Shown here: positions 24,668 to 37,319 of the stretch, piece by piece | How the letters are laid out: every line of letters begins with the position of its first letter | How positions within the stretch are numbered: position 1 is the first letter of the stretch | NCBI GenBank assembly: GCA_030704615.1 | Contig: CM060734.1 | Location: 32,814,042-32,878,041 of the forward strand | Length of the DNA stretch: 64,000 bases | Source of the DNA: Takakia lepidozioides | Lineage: Eukaryota > Streptophyta > Takakiopsida > Takakiales > Takakiaceae | Reading direction: 5' to 3' | Made by a program: the position numbers and the translations under genes | Notes under the pieces: generated by a model | Databases searched by the model: none | Told to the model about the DNA's origin: nothing | What the model saw: the letters and a program-made list of their open reading frames with translations, nothing else

Positions 24668-27472
24668 CTCCCCTAGCTAACCTTGTCACAAAGTTGTTGT
24701 GAATCCCATAAAACAAGCATTCAACAGTCAACCGCATGTAACGAGCAACAAATGGGCAAGAGGCTCAAAGCAATACCTAAATCGGCCTCCTTGCTTGATG
24801 CTGCATTGAAAGCCAACAAACCACCTTCATTGCGATCCCTTCCGCAGCCAAAACCAAAGCAAGAATCTCACAAAATTTGCGGCCATCTCTAGGCTACGTG
24901 CACTGATACCTGAACGGCGATACCACCAACCGAGTTCCAGCGGAAAAAAACAAGTAACAACATCAACAAAGGTGAGCCGAGACCAGTCGGCTAGGGTATC
25001 GGCCTCTCGAAATCCTAATCATACCCTACATGTAGATTACTCTACGCATTTCCTTTCTATCTGGAACCGGCTGGTAGGGGCTTCCATACCCGGGTGCATA
25101 ACCGGGTTGATACCCGTATTTTTGTACATACCAGACCAACACTGGTAAGACCCCCGCAGAAGACCCGTGGGATCTTATGCCCTGTCACTTTTCTTTTTCT
25201 AAATTCGTTTATTTTATTTTAGTTCTAGGGATCTGAGCTATCCACCCAGATCTTCAAGAGATCTCAGCCATCCACCGCGGAAAGAACCCTCTGTGTTTAC
25301 GCAGGGAAACCCCCCCCCCCCCCCCCCGGGGCGGCCTTGTGCTCCGGTCCTACTACCTCGGGCCACGCCCTCGGACTACTCCCCTCACACCGCGGTAAGC
25401 CCTCAAAGGGGGATTGCGTTATACTATCACCATCTTCAATAGGAATAGGACCAACTTTGAATGGTTTGAAGTATGATGACCTTTGGCAAATAAGGTCTCA
25501 AATTGCCGCTAATAATCTTCGAGGTGGGTGGAACTGATGCGATGACTCTCAATGAACATGAACTTCTCCTACATGAGGCACTAATGTCAATGGTATCTAC
25601 ATTGCCGAAGGTTGCAAAGACGATATTCCAACAAAAGAACAAGGCATCCACAATCACTGGCAAATTCCAAAATGAAGAACACACACAAATGATCAAACTC
25701 TAATCTACTCAGAGACTGATAACCACAAACCCTTGTTCACTCTTGTACTTTATAAACACAGTTCGCATTCTCTCTCTCCAGCAACTTGGATTTCTCTTCC
25801 CTCCACTTCCATGAAAATTTTCCCGCCAAGTTCTTCAAATGCAAATGCCTTCATAACACCAGCCAACAACTCGCCATTCATTCTCATTATTTTCCCTCCA
25901 ATCTTCTCCCAACTCCACCTCAACAAACTCCATTGCGGACTCCATCTCCATCGCAGGGAAAAGAAACCGCTTGGATGAGCTAAAACGCGGTTCTCAATTT
26001 TGACTGCTCAAAATATGTGCCCCACCTAATCTGGGAGTTTTTAGTTTCTCATTGACAGGCCATGTCAAGGGGTCCACCTTCCCATCCGCAGGCAGTAAGT
26101 AGCCCTTCAAGGTGAAGAGTCACCATAGTTTTTGCTTCCTTCCGGAGGTGTCATATGTTATTATCATTGGACTATTCATCTAGTTTTGAGGAAAATGACA
26201 CTAATTGAGGGCCATGGCAAGCTCAGCCAGTAAGGGAGGGAGTATTGTGAAATAGTAGAGAGTATCCACTAGTATAGCAAACATAGAGTGTTAACATTTG
26301 TAGAGGGTAGACTGTAGCTGACCACAGCTTCCTATGATTGTGTTGTGAACCTGCACTCACATGGGCCCACCCATGTGAATCTCCACAAACACAATCGGCG
26401 GATTCTCACCATAACTTTAACACGAGTTGAGGTAGCTGAACAGTGCAACTGGCAAGTTGATTATAGATGATCAGGGTCCACAGTCCTGCAGTCCGTGTGG
26501 AGAGCCTGGCTCAACAGGTTAAGTCTTGTAGGACGGCGGCTTTGACTGGACGACAACTGTTTGATAGTCATCTCTGGGAGCTGGGACATGGTGATGGAGA
26601 TCTTCATTCTCGCATACAAACCGGAAAAGCATACCCAACATTGGACTATCGAATTCTGGGGTCTCGAATCAACATAACCATGTGTACTGGAAGTTTGGTT
26701 AAAGCTGTGCCACAAGAAAAATTGCAAATTGCAACATTTAGTGGTTCGTCAAACATCAAGGAGCGAACTCAGACTGTTGAAATTCGGGTTCTTGAGCTGC
26801 AGTGTGCAACCAGTCAGTCACATTCTTGGACCAGTGACCAATTTCTAATCACCCAGAATCAGACCATCACAGATTGAACAGGTACGTTCTCTGAAAGGCA
26901 TGTGTGCTAAGTACTAACTAGTTTTCACATTAATTGTTCACATGCCATTATCATGCAATCTTCCCTGCGGGAAGACAAACATCCAACAAGAGAACCAAGA
27001 GAAACTGCACCAACGCAAACCTTGAAACAACATTTCTTCATTATCTGGAAGAATACTTTTGCACTTCGCTTGAAGGATTATTCATTGCATTCTCACCAAA
27101 CGGTCTCGGTAAGAACACATCACAGCAATAACTGTAAGATGAATGTCATGTTGAGATTAGATGATTGCAGGTGCATCATCTCAATCGTCTCAACAAGATT
27201 GAAGCAATATGTTCAGCTCGTAAAATGTAAGAATGTTATCTTTCCGATGCGATCAGAATTGTGGGAGAGAATCTCCTGTAATAGCACTGCAAAACTTGTC
27301 AGAGCAAACTGCATCTGTAGGCATCTCTTATGTTTCAACCCGGCTCATGTTTTCTTTCCCAAAGCGTACATGCTTTACATGCACCCCATCGCTCCAGTGC
27401 ACGTAGAAGGTATAGCAGGGTAGAAACCGCACAAGACTTTCCTTAAGCGGCTGCTTCGACAGCTCCCCGGCG
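24668..27472. other. Repeat-rich intergenic DNA, no gene recognised
   Basis: Near 25095-25125 are short repeats of CCCGGGT and ACCGGGTT type. An 18-C homopolymer occupies 25310-25327 and may be an assembly limit. ORFs at 25503-25703, 26467-26877 and 26953-27423 (plus) were inspected and no domain or coherent splice model was recognised. Confidence 0.4.
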
Positions 27473-28633
27473 TCAGCATGCCACTCTCATTGGCCCCCGC
27501 ACAGGGGGAAGACCCCTGGCTTTCATTTGCTGGTACATCCACGTCCATCCTTCTACACTCACCTCCCCGCCCAGACCGCGCACAACAGCCCCGCCGGTGC
27601 AGCACCCCATCTTGCAGCAATCTTCAAGACAGAGGCCATTCAACACACCATACAAGAACCCACTTGCAAACAAATCGCCCGCACCCGTGGTATCCACGGT
27701 CAAGGTCTCCAAAATTGCAGGAACCCTGACCACGACTTTGCCATAGCGGGCGATGCAGCCCTTGGATCCGAGCATCACAACGGCCCTCTCGCAGTACTGG
27801 GCCAAAAAATCAAGACAACTCTCTGGGGATGCGTTCGCTTCCCCCTTGACCAGCTCCCGCGCCTCATCTTCATTTGCGAAAACAAGGTCTACATTGCCAG
27901 ACTCCAACAATTTCATCAACCGGGGCCTGAAATTCCGAACAACTTCAAAACTTGCAAGATCCATGGACACGAGAGCGCCTTCTTGCTTAGCAATCACCAC
28001 AGCCCTCTCCAGCAATTCCGTCCCATAAAAACCATACCCATTCAGAACAATCCATTGCGCCCCTCTGAAATCCTTCCCCGTCAGCTCGTCGATTTGCAGC
28101 CTAACAGCATTGGCAAGACACGGTCGCATTGTGCGATTTCCTTCAGCATCCACCAAGCACGCACATTGAGCAGTAGGTCCCGGCACAGCACGCAGCCGCG
28201 AGATGTCCACCCCCGCCGACTCCATATTGGAAGCAAACATGTTGCCCCTCTCATCGTCCCCTCTCAAACCAACCAGAGCGGTGCGGATCCCCAGCCCTCC
28301 TGCCAGCCCTCGAATCGTGTTGGCCACACTGCCACCTGCCAGCGTCCGAATCACTTGGCCCTGACCTCCATGCGCAGGAAGTATGTGAGCATTCACCTCG
28401 GCCAGGATGTGATCCAGCTCCTCTCCCGTCACCCTCATCGACCCTCCTCTCTCTCCCGGCACGGCCGCCAACAGCGACCAGTCCACCCTCGCAACATGGT
28501 CCACCAGAGCCACCGGCTGCAACCCCACCACAGCAGCAGCGCACGATCTCTCTCCGTTCCGCCATCCACCATAGCAATCCACCGAGCTCAACAGCTGCTC
28601 TCCGCCTTCGTGCTCATGGGGGATCGCCCCCAT
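27473..28633 (-). CDS. pfkB-family carbohydrate/nucleoside kinase
   Basis: ATP-dependent kinase of the ribokinase/pfkB family; substrate not determinable from sequence. The single ORF has 386 residues and no intron. The conserved N-terminal region begins at VGLQPVALVDHVARVDWSLL (about 36-55). The glycine-rich substrate motif is LAGGSVANTIRGLAGG (98-113). The C-terminal pfkB signature DTTGAGDLFASGFLYG (314-329) carries the catalytic aspartate (D320) and anion hole. By memory it closely resembles a plant pfkB group typified by Arabidopsis At1g19600; that comparison was not computed. The first ~35 residues are not conserved. All catalytic residues are present, so it is likely active. It lies head to head with the PNPOx-like gene, 2.9 kb away. 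Confidence 0.93.
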   Translation of the reverse strand: MGAIPHEHEGGEQLLSSVDCYGGWRNGERSCAAAVVGLQPVALVDHVARVDWSLLAAVPGERGGSMRVTGEELDHILAEVNAHILPAHGGQGQVIRTLAGGSVANTIRGLAGGLGIRTALVGLRGDDERGNMFASNMESAGVDISRLRAVPGPTAQCACLVDAEGNRTMRPCLANAVRLQIDELTGKDFRGAQWIVLNGYGFYGTELLERAVVIAKQEGALVSMDLASFEVVRNFRPRLMKLLESGNVDLVFANEDEARELVKGEANASPESCLDFLAQYCERAVVMLGSKGCIARYGKVVVRVPAILETLTVDTTGAGDLFASGFLYGVLNGLCLEDCCKMGCCTGGAVVRGLGGEVSVEGWTWMYQQMKARGLPPVRGPMRVAC

Positions 28634-28917
28634 AGCTCTAGAGCTCTCGAGCTCTCAAGACGAGACCTTCTGCCTCTCTCGTCTGCCGCAGCTTCCCTCT
28701 TGAGCCTCCTCTTTCCGCTGCCCTTACCGCCTACTTCCGGTCTCCAAGCGCGTCGGTTATTTCTTTTACCGGTCATTTCCGGTATCTAGTATCTACTTTA
28801 TCTATTTCACGTTAGCAAACTTTGGACGTTAGCAAACTTTACTTTGTCCTTTTGTTTTTAAAGGAAAAGGGGACAGACTCGGCCCTTTTAATTTTTTCTT
28901 TTTAAATTTTTAAAAGA

Positions 28918-28975
28918 GAAACACCTGGGAGCGTTTAATTTTATTATCAAGGAAAAAATAACCTCGAGAAAAATA
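28918..28975. repeat. Dispersed direct repeat, copy 1
   Basis: GAAACACCTGGGAGCG at 28918-28933, followed by a GA-rich segment and AAAATAACCTC, recurs at 30092 in the same orientation. A T/A-rich stretch precedes both copies. It is probably a decayed dispersed repeat. Confidence 0.6.
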
Positions 28976-30091
28976 ACTTTACTTCTATTTCGGTTTTTGT
29001 CTACTTTTCCCCATAACCTTTTGCCATTTCGGTGCTTTTCTATTTTTATTCTATTACTGGTTTTATTACTGGTGTTTTTGGTGCTGCCCGGTTAAGCCTG
29101 AAGCGACTCGAACCTCGGTTTTTGGGGATCTGTAACTAACATACTCCGATGACGGTGAGGTTAAAAGTTAAAACACAAAAGGTAGCCCTGATTTCACGCT
29201 TTCCAACGAGCCCCCAGAAAGGTAATTACTGATCAGCTCTTCATTTGTTATGAATTTTGTAAGTAATTCAAATGAGCTATTTTGGGCAGACCGCTGGAGC
29301 ATGTCGCTGCCCGAATCTGCATACGTGGCGCCCCTTTGTCTTAGGGCGCCCGCTGCGGATCAAGGGGCGTTCAGCGCGTGGCAGATCCGCACTGGCTGCT
29401 TGTGTGAGCCATGTACCACAGCAAAGGGGTGTAGGACGTGGCGCCTCAATACCAGGGGCCACGCAGGCAAAGTCATGGGGTGTAGGCATGTTTTGGCAAA
29501 ACAGGTGACCCCACCTAGGGCAGGCCCAATCTGACCTTGGAAACGGCCTCAAAATGGGCAAAACTGAACCGGGTTTGAAAACTGTACGGATTTTCCATCC
29601 AAGAAATCCTTCCCCCTCAAAATTATAAGTTAGGAACAACGGAATGCATTTCATGCTATGGACACCTAGATTTCATCCAAATTGGATGAATATTTGTATA
29701 GAAGGTGTACTTTATCCTCCAAAAACGTTTCTGAAAAACAAGCACTTAGAACCGTCCAAAAAAACAGTGTAACCACATATAAAACAAAACACTTTGACCC
29801 GAGTAAACAGTAATCTCCAAAATCGTACGGTCGAAATCTCCGAAATGTTGACCACTCACAGCCGGTGTCAGTGTGCCCCATGTTACACTGTCAGTTCTCC
29901 TCCATCCCATTTTGATGCCACCTGTGGATGTTCTACTGGGCAGAGCTGTCTGGCCCAAATTTGGCAACTTGGGTTTGAGCGATTATGGATTCACAGAAAA
30001 TTAGGGCCACTTATTACCGTTGTTTTTAGGTGACACTTTTTTTTTTTTTTTTCTAAGAAAAGGGAGTGGACATTTAAAAAAAAAAAAAAGG

Positions 30092-30155
30092 GAAACACCT
30101 GGGAGCGACAGCTCACAAATCAGGCCCCTTGATAGAGAGGAGAAAATAACCTCTC
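30092..30155. repeat. Dispersed direct repeat, copy 2
   Basis: Second copy of the repeat beginning GAAACACCTGGGAGCG. It is followed by GAGGAGAAAATAACCTC, preceded by an A-run, and shortly followed by the tRNA-like element at 30230-30290. Confidence 0.6.
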
Positions 30156-30229
30156 AGTAACCTCGCCGTAAGGCTTTCAGATGCGACACCGCGCAGGGAA
30201 GGGGGAGAAGAGCGGACCACACCCGTCAA

Positions 30230-30290
30230 GTAGCGGGATTTGACCCCAGGGTCATCCACTCAGTGCGCTTTACAAACTGAGCTACTGACT
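30230..30290 (-). repeat. tRNA-derived SINE-like head
   Basis: On the minus strand TAGCTCAGTTTGTAAAGCGC (A-box-like) is followed 17 bp later by GGGGTCAAATCCCG (B-box-like). An acceptor-like AGTAG/CTACT pair encloses them. The anticodon arm does not fold, so it is not a functional tRNA. It resembles plant Au-type SINE heads. Confidence 0.55.
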
Positions 30291-31527
30291 GTTGGTAGTG
30301 GACATAAAAAGAGGGGACAGAGGAAAAAATAAGCTGTGGAGGGTACCATAGAGGCTGACCCAGGAAGTCACTGCTTCTAAGAAGGGCCACAGCGGTGGTG
30401 ACAGTGTGTTGGGAAAAATGAGCAGATGCCCACAAGCTAATTTCATACTTTCTATTTATTTTCCAAGGAAGCATACCATTTATAATGCTCTAAAAATCCC
30501 AAAAAGAGAGATAGTGACTAAGTTCGATTTATCACTCTCATTGTCCGCTGTAGGCTTTCCTATATTGTCTTTCAAAAAGCAGAGATAGGAAGGGAACTTT
30601 GACTAGAGAGTTGAGTGCCACAAAAACAGGAACAAAAATGAAGCGTTGGGCATGGAGTACAGTGCATGCAAGTTGAGGAGTACACGCCTTGAACGTAAGT
30701 AACCCTCCTAAACACACCAACAAACAAAAAACGAAAAAAGAACATAACCCATCCCCGAGAGCGGGTAAGGGCAGGGTGGGGCCCAGTCGCGGGTTCAAAC
30801 CACTGCGCCTCGTCGCACATGCATCGCCGGATCCTGCAACGGCACGCCGTCCAACCCTAATCGGCCTACATCGGGAAATACACCACCGAGGTCCGCCCAC
30901 CTGTGTACAGGTAGGTAGGTAGTTCGGTTAGTAGGTATACGTACGTGATTCTATACTTGTACTCTACAGAGCAGAGCGGCTACGCGATGACCCGACGAAG
31001 AGTGAGTCGCCGCGGGCGGGCGCCGCGTCGGTGCGACCGTTAGCGTACGGCGCGAGGGGGTTGTGCGCGGGAAAAGTTGGCCGTCCGTTTGATTGCGCGG
31101 TGACGCCGTCGGAAGGACGGACGGCCGTCGTGGAATGAGAGAGTAATAAAAGCGACGGCGTCGTGGCGTTAAGTACGTCTCGCTCAGGTGCTGTCTCTCT
31201 GGGTCCCTCGTGCGGCTCTCTCGCTCCTCGAGGCCGCCGTGGGTGGATGTTTATATCGATCGTTGCTTTCGGCTTTGTTTGGCCGAAGTGAGGATTTGGA
31301 TCTTGGAGATGCACTGCGCCTTTGAGGTGCTGTTCTATTCGGGTCGAAGTCTCGGTTGTGAGAGAAGCTTTCACAATTGCCACACTAGTGAAGCTCTATG
31401 CCTTGTTTTGGTAAGGAGACATCATGGTTGACAATTCTCAGCGCTTTCGTACGTGAATGGAAAGATCGGCGCTGGGATATTTGTGGGTGCTAGGAGCTGA
31501 AGCAACTCGCAGTGCAAGTCGGCTTCT

Positions 31528-34500
31528 ATGGATGTAAGCCGATGCTACAGACTGGCTACGGTTTTTGTTTCACCATCCCAGCAGGGATTTTTCGCCCCTG
31601 AAGTGCACTCGTCTTTCCGTCTGTCAAGCTGGCATGGAGTTGAAGATTCGAAGAAAACGAGAATTCCTTGCAGGTTTGTACAAGCCTGTTTTCAATTGAA
31701 GACCAACGAGTTTACTATCTGGGATGGGTTCGACTTTCCGTATTTCAATTCAAATGTTGGTGCATGGCTTCCGTTTGATATCTCGCTTTAAAAGAGTAGG
31801 CTGCAGGTCAGGTGACTGCTGCTTGATTTTCTGCCTTCGGCTTGCATGTCACCGCCTTAGACTGCTCGGATGAAACAATCTTCTGCAACACCAATTGTGA
31901 CAGCGAGAGTTGATTTGTCTTTTGTTATTTTCATTTCGTCACGTTATCTGCAATTCGAGTGAAAAACTGGGTGGTCTTTTCGCAGGAGAGATGTGTCAGA
32001 GAGTGGAGATGGGCGGATGAAAGGAGATGGGAGCGCTATCAATGTGGCAAGGGCAGCATTGAACGAGGATGGGGCTGGGGCGGTGCCCGACGAAGGCGTT
32101 ATACCTCTCAGGAGTAGTACTGAGAACAACGGAATTGCCAACTCTCTCCAAACTTCGCCACAGGTTGTTCCAAATCAAACATTGGGGTATATAATGTTTC
32201 GGTAAATAGATTTTCGACTGGCAATAATGTCCATTGACCTGGTTGAGAGAATTTTGTGGAATAATTGCTGTTGCTGTGCTAGATCATCATACACTTGATG
32301 TTGGTCATGTGCAGTACAGTGGCTGTAGGAGGATGGGATAACAATGGTGGTAATAGTCCTTGGGGGGTTGAGGTGAGAATCGAAAGTAAGAAAGGAACTT
32401 AAATAATGTCCACAGGTGCTTCCGTGGGCGCTCAGACAAAGTAGAACAGAAGGTAGTGAGGAAGGAAGAGAAGCTGGAGAAAGGGTTAAGGTCGAGGAGA
32501 GAGAGGGATGGAATCCATACAATAACTGGGTGTGCTTTCTGGTTATGTGTGGTTCACCTAAAACCCTTTGGAGGTTTAAGGATGTTGTGACACGCCAGCT
32601 AAAGGCTGCAGTTTTATTCAGATGTAGACCTGGATCTAGGCACAGCATCTTGTGAATGTTGGCTATGACCCACCCTAACGTGTGTGGTATCCTAATCTTC
32701 CAAGAATTCTGTTGTGGAGCTTTAAGCCAGGGTATGAAACCCAGCCAAGATTTTCTTCGGCATGCCAACAGTAACTTAGATATATTGGCTGACATTGTCC
32801 TCATTGTAGAAAACACCATGTTGATCCACATGTACTGAGGAGAAGAGAGTTAAAACGTGCTTATTGTGAGGCCACTGAGAGTGCAGACAAAGGCTGTGAG
32901 GCTCCCTGACAGCAACTCTACAAGTAAAGGGAAGGGAGGAGAAACTGCACCAACCACAACAGGAGGACATGTCAATCATGCAAGACTCTTCCGCGTACCC
33001 ATAACAGGAGGGGTGCAAAGTGCCACATCATCACATGGGCTCCCTCATCCAGTGATTGCTGTCCGCAACCTAATTGAGCAGGTGCTTTGTTCTTTAACCC
33101 AAATCTAAGAGCACTAGCAGAGAACGATAGACAGAGAGTAATAAGGAGAAACAAATTTTGTTGAATATTCAGTTTTAGGTTGAATTGTCTCTGGTATGCC
33201 TCCGAATTAGGATTTCTTTCTGAGGTTTGATCTGACGTGTGTGGGCTCATGAATCTATCCAGCAGGGACCCTTCTCTGTTGGAAGGACTAACAGGGGAAA
33301 GGAGATTAGTTTATTTCTAAACTGGGTGAAAAAGTTGAGTAACAAGGGTGGATGCAGGCTCGGTATGCACATCTCTGTACAACCATGTCACGCATACATC
33401 ATCGACGTTGGGGATACCCATTTGGTTCACTTGTGGATTTTGCAACTGACAGTTATGGACGTAAGATTACACACATATATTGTCTTTTGAAGATTCAGGG
33501 AGTAGGGGCGCTCACACTAGAGCTCTGTACTTAGCATGTGACCAAGTTTGGCCAAGTATCGTGTGGGTTTACTGTTGCCTGTGCCTCCCTGCTGGATCCC
33601 TGTATATGTTAGGGTAAGTCACATCATGGAGAATGTGTCATTGAGCCTGTTACTTTGAAAAGAATGGGTAGTCCTTTCTCTGATTTGGAGTCTGTAGTGG
33701 GTTTATTGAGCTGTGTCATACAGTTGTCATGTCATAGTGTTGTTTGTAGGTCAATCTAGGAGTAACCTCATCAGGTTGGTCTTGGCCTGGCCAAGTATAC
33801 AAAAGTTATTACCTTCAAGCTGCGGATGCCATGAAAGGATTGTTTCTAGATTGATGGTGGATGTTTAGGCAGGTATTTGACATTGGCATGAACACTGACT
33901 GGTAAAAAGGCTCAATAATGTTACCCTTTACGACTGAAATGTGATGGTGACGCATCAATGAATATTGTATTGGAAATAAAATTGTGCTTTTCTGTGTGTA
34001 TAGATCCCATCTTCTCGTTTTTGCCCTTAGCAATCCATACAAGAAACCTGGTAGCAGATCCTCGGTGCACTTTGGTGGTCCAGGTATGCTCAATCATGCC
34101 ATTCCTTCTAGGTCAGCAAGTGCACATGATTTTTCCTTAGTCAGTGGGCACATTACATTATCTGTGCCATAGCGTGTGCGATGTATAGAAGTTTGTGCTA
34201 AAGTTTCACTAGGTGTGGTGCGTCTTGTTGGTTTTAGTTGTTCAACTTCTGTAGTTACCTAATTTCCCCTGGATTCACAGGTGGAAGCTGTCCCTGGAAA
34301 CCCTTGTCAGTTGGCAGACTCAAAAATTAATAATCAGCTAATAGACATCAACTAACTGGTTTCTCTACATTTTTGTGTGAGGAGGAGAGCTTCTGTATTC
34401 TTCCATAAAAGTGGAAAGTTACCGGTGTTCTCATCCAGCAAAGAGTTCGTTTCAGAAACGCCATCAGATTTTTGGTTCTGTTGTTTGCCTTGTTTAGTCA

Positions 34501-36489
34501 CTTGGATTGTAGTAATTAGATTTCTCCCCAATGATCATGGTTAGCAAACAACTTCAATCACTATTTAGGTCAGCCAAATCCATGGATGCAGTACACAGTC
34601 ACGTGTGATTGTGTGGTATGGTATTGCAGATACCTGGATGGAGTGGGCTTGCAAATGCAAGGGTCACAATATTTGGGGACGTGTATCCACTTCCTGCTGA
34701 GGAGCAGGTAATTACCAAACAGTGACCTTTCCTACTCTTTTGCCCCTACATGAGTTCAATGTGAGAGTTTTTAATTTCCAGTTGTAGCTGTTTACCAAGG
34801 CCCACCATGGATGGCGTTGAGTGACGATTTGGGTTACCTGCAGGCTGCCATCATGTCGTCAAACAAGGATAAATCAGACTGTTTTGTTGTCAATCTGTTA
34901 TAAGGTCAAATCCAAAACTATAAACCATCAATTAACTTGGATCAATTATTAATCGATTATTTTGTGCCAGGGCTACGATTTTAAGGGTATGTCATAGTTC
35001 AGATGTAACCATTCACACTATGGACCAACCTCTCCTTATCAAGGGGTCAGCGGCCACAAGGTTGCAAATAAGGGGTGATACAGAAGTACCATACTTCTGA
35101 GTACATCCTCTTTCTTTTTGTGAATTCCCTGGCACGAATGCTCACATGGCTGACAATCACTGTTGGTCCTAATAGAAATGGAGTTCTTTACTAATTGCGT
35201 GTGCTAGCAGGAGCTTGCTCATAAGTACTACATTGGAAAGCATCAACAAGGAGCATCTCATGAATGGGGCAACTTCACCTTCTATCGTATGGAAGACATC
35301 AGGTCTCACTCTGTGCCACTTTTAATTCTCAAATGAGCATGAATCGTCCAAACAATCTAGACCCTTGCACCTGCTGCATCCGATAGGCATGTGTGGGTAA
35401 GGCAGCTGTGTACTGTAATTTTTGGGCCCCAGGAGTATTAAGTCTGGTAATTCAATTCAAAGATTCACATCACTAGCTTGTGGGTAGTTTCATAGTGGAT
35501 TTTGAGCGTCTTGAGTGGATCTTCAGGCTTAAAGTCTCGTGTTTTTTGAGCGTTGAGTAAAATATCTGTACCAATCTGACCATGGCTTATCAAGCCGTCT
35601 TTTGAGCTACTTTCCTTAACACTTCAGGTTGGTTATCTTCATCTAGATTTGACTTGCGACTGTTTCTTGGGTGAAACAGCGATATCTACTTTGTGGGGGG
35701 GTTTGGCACTGTGACATGGGTGGATGTGAAAGAGTACAATAGTGCGCTCCCTGATGCCATAGCTGCAAATGGTGCTGAGCAAACTTTGAAGGTGACTTCT
35801 ATCATTTGCCCCTTTTGCTTTTGCTCACTATGACCACAGCTCTGCTTCTATCACAATTTTAAAGGGCCACATTGGAGAAGGTTGTGAAGTTTTAATAGGT
35901 GAACTTCATGGAGGGGGAGGTGGGGGCAGGGTGGTTGAAATCAGGATCCCGAAGAAGGATTAACAATGTAGATTACTATGGCCCATTTTCTGGAGCAGTT
36001 CTGTCAGACTGTACACTAACATGATACTGTCTATGTGTGGCAACTCCATGCAGGAGCTCAACACGCGTTTTTCCCGACCACTCAGAGAGCTGTTGTCATT
36101 AGAGGTAGAGGTTGATGATGCTGCCCTTATTTCTATTGACAGCAAGGGTGTTGATGTTCGGGTGCGCCAGGGCGCTCAGGTAACATTCATAAAAGTTTGG
36201 TTGAACCTTGCAGCCACTGTATCATTGTGACTGATGTCAGTTGTCTCTTTCACTCTTCTTGGGTGCTTCCAGATCTTTACATGTGTAGTAAGTGCTGACA
36301 GGACTGCAGTCAGGTCGTAGCACTTGGGATCTTGGCAAAGTAGGTAATCTGAAAATTGGATGGGTACAGTGCAATGTGCAGCGGGTTTCTTTTGAGGAAT
36401 GCCTTGCTGTGGAGACATTGGATCAAGCTGACAGAGCTCTCCAGAAAATTTTGGATAGGAGTGCTGTACGGATGCCTGGTGTTAACTAG
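31528..36489 (+). CDS. Plastid PNPOx-like split-barrel / DUF2470 protein (ten exons)
   Basis: FMN-binding split-barrel protein of the pyridoxamine-5'-phosphate-oxidase-like/HugZ superfamily, probably chloroplast-located. Exons: 31528-31673, 31986-32163, 32887-33081, 33358-33460, 34004-34083, 34630-34707, 35211-35302, 35680-35791, 36054-36179, 36370-36489. All junctions have GT/AG and matching phase; the sum is 1230 nt, 409 residues. Residues 1-48 are Ser/Arg-rich, fitting a transit peptide. The split barrel (about 174-327) includes GYPFGSLVDFATDSYG, LAIHTRNLVADPRCTLVVQ, IPGWSGLANARVTIFGDVYP and DIYFVGGFGTVTWVDVKEY. The C-terminal DUF2470-like part (about 328-400) has DDAALISIDSKGVDVRVRQG. Family members bind haem, flavin or tetrapyrrole-synthesis partners; the precise role is not inferable. 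Exon 3 start (32887) is the least certain junction. No damage seen. Confidence 0.88.
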
Positions 36490-36827
36490 GGCTTCTCCTG
36501 CATATCTTCCTTTCTTTTTCTCTCCCTCCTTGTAATCGGATTGTTGCGGGCTGCATATTTTTCAGGGTGAACAGCCCTCTATAGTGACTGCTTAGTTTCC
36601 CAGGGGACTCTGTCCTCAAGAATACATTACTGCCTACTATCGTAAAAATGGTGATGTAAGTACAGTAATCACTGCCTGCAGTGCTGATTTAAACTGGTGT
36701 TTGTGGATAATGCATGTAGATTGTGGACCTGGATGGGTATGGAGGCTGTAAATACAACTTGCTTCCCCCCCTTGATATATTACTACTGTAAACTTATTCA
36801 GTGGTGTCTTCACAGTCTTTGGAGGGA

Positions 36828-36960
36828 CAACTTTTTGTCGAGGATCCTGGAAATCAGCATTTGCAGTGGTGCAGACATAATGTCTCGAGCTTTTCTTGCT
36901 ACTTCTGTATAGTTAGATGGATGGGGAACACTGTTTTGTACCTGAGTCTTGTAAGTAGCT
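36828..36960 (+). repeat. Segmental duplicate, copy 1 of pair with 38937-39215
   Basis: CAACTTTTTGTCGAGGATCC, CAGTGGTGC, TAATGTCTC, CTTGCTACT and TTTTGTACCT recur in the same order at 38937-39215, where extra sequence (about 145 bp) has been gained or here lost. The two copies flank the 37-38.8 kb segment in direct orientation. Confidence 0.65.
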
Positions 36961-37319
36961 TGGTGCTGGCATGAACTCCATGTTTCCGGACGAGTGTTGT
37001 AAGCACAATCAACAGCAACCCTGCGCAACCCTCCAGCGACGCTAAACAGCCTGGTCGACGTTAAGCACAATCACCTGCAACCCCTAAGCAACCCACCAGT
37101 ACATCCTGCTCTGCGAAGGTGATAAAGGATCATTGTATACACGATGCAAAGCACACCATAGAACTGTTTTTGTTTCCCGAGGGCCGGCATCGCGAGGTGC
37201 GCTGATCATCGTGCACATACTCAATTCCTTGCCTAGGGTTGCCGAAGATTCATTGCTTTTGGCTGCGGGTGTCTTTCTAGAGCTGTCCGTTTGCATCAGC
37301 CATAATGCTATCCAACACC

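Larger units (their letters stand above)
28634..31527. other. Divergent intergenic region, repeat-rich, with CpG-rich right end
   Basis: Separates the minus-strand pfkB kinase from the plus-strand PNPOx-like gene. It holds a direct repeat (28918 and 30092), long A and T runs near 30039-30090, a tRNA-like element at 30230-30290, and a small GGCGCCC/GGGCGCC hairpin (29327-29350). About 30960-31240 is rich in CG dinucleotides and likely contains the promoter of the downstream gene. ORFs here are not supported as genes. Confidence 0.5.

Noticed and set aside
25310-25327. Poly-C tract as a biological signal
   Set aside because: Homopolymers of this kind (also 18965-18976 and 46893-46905) are common at assembly limits and simple repeats.
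27527-28789. A 420-codon plus-strand ORF
   Set aside because: It is the antisense shadow of the pfkB kinase. Its residue composition is unlike a protein and the minus strand has all family motifs.
30230-30290. Functional tRNA gene
   Set aside because: A and B boxes are present but the anticodon arm does not pair and no clear anticodon loop exists; SINE-like origin fits better.
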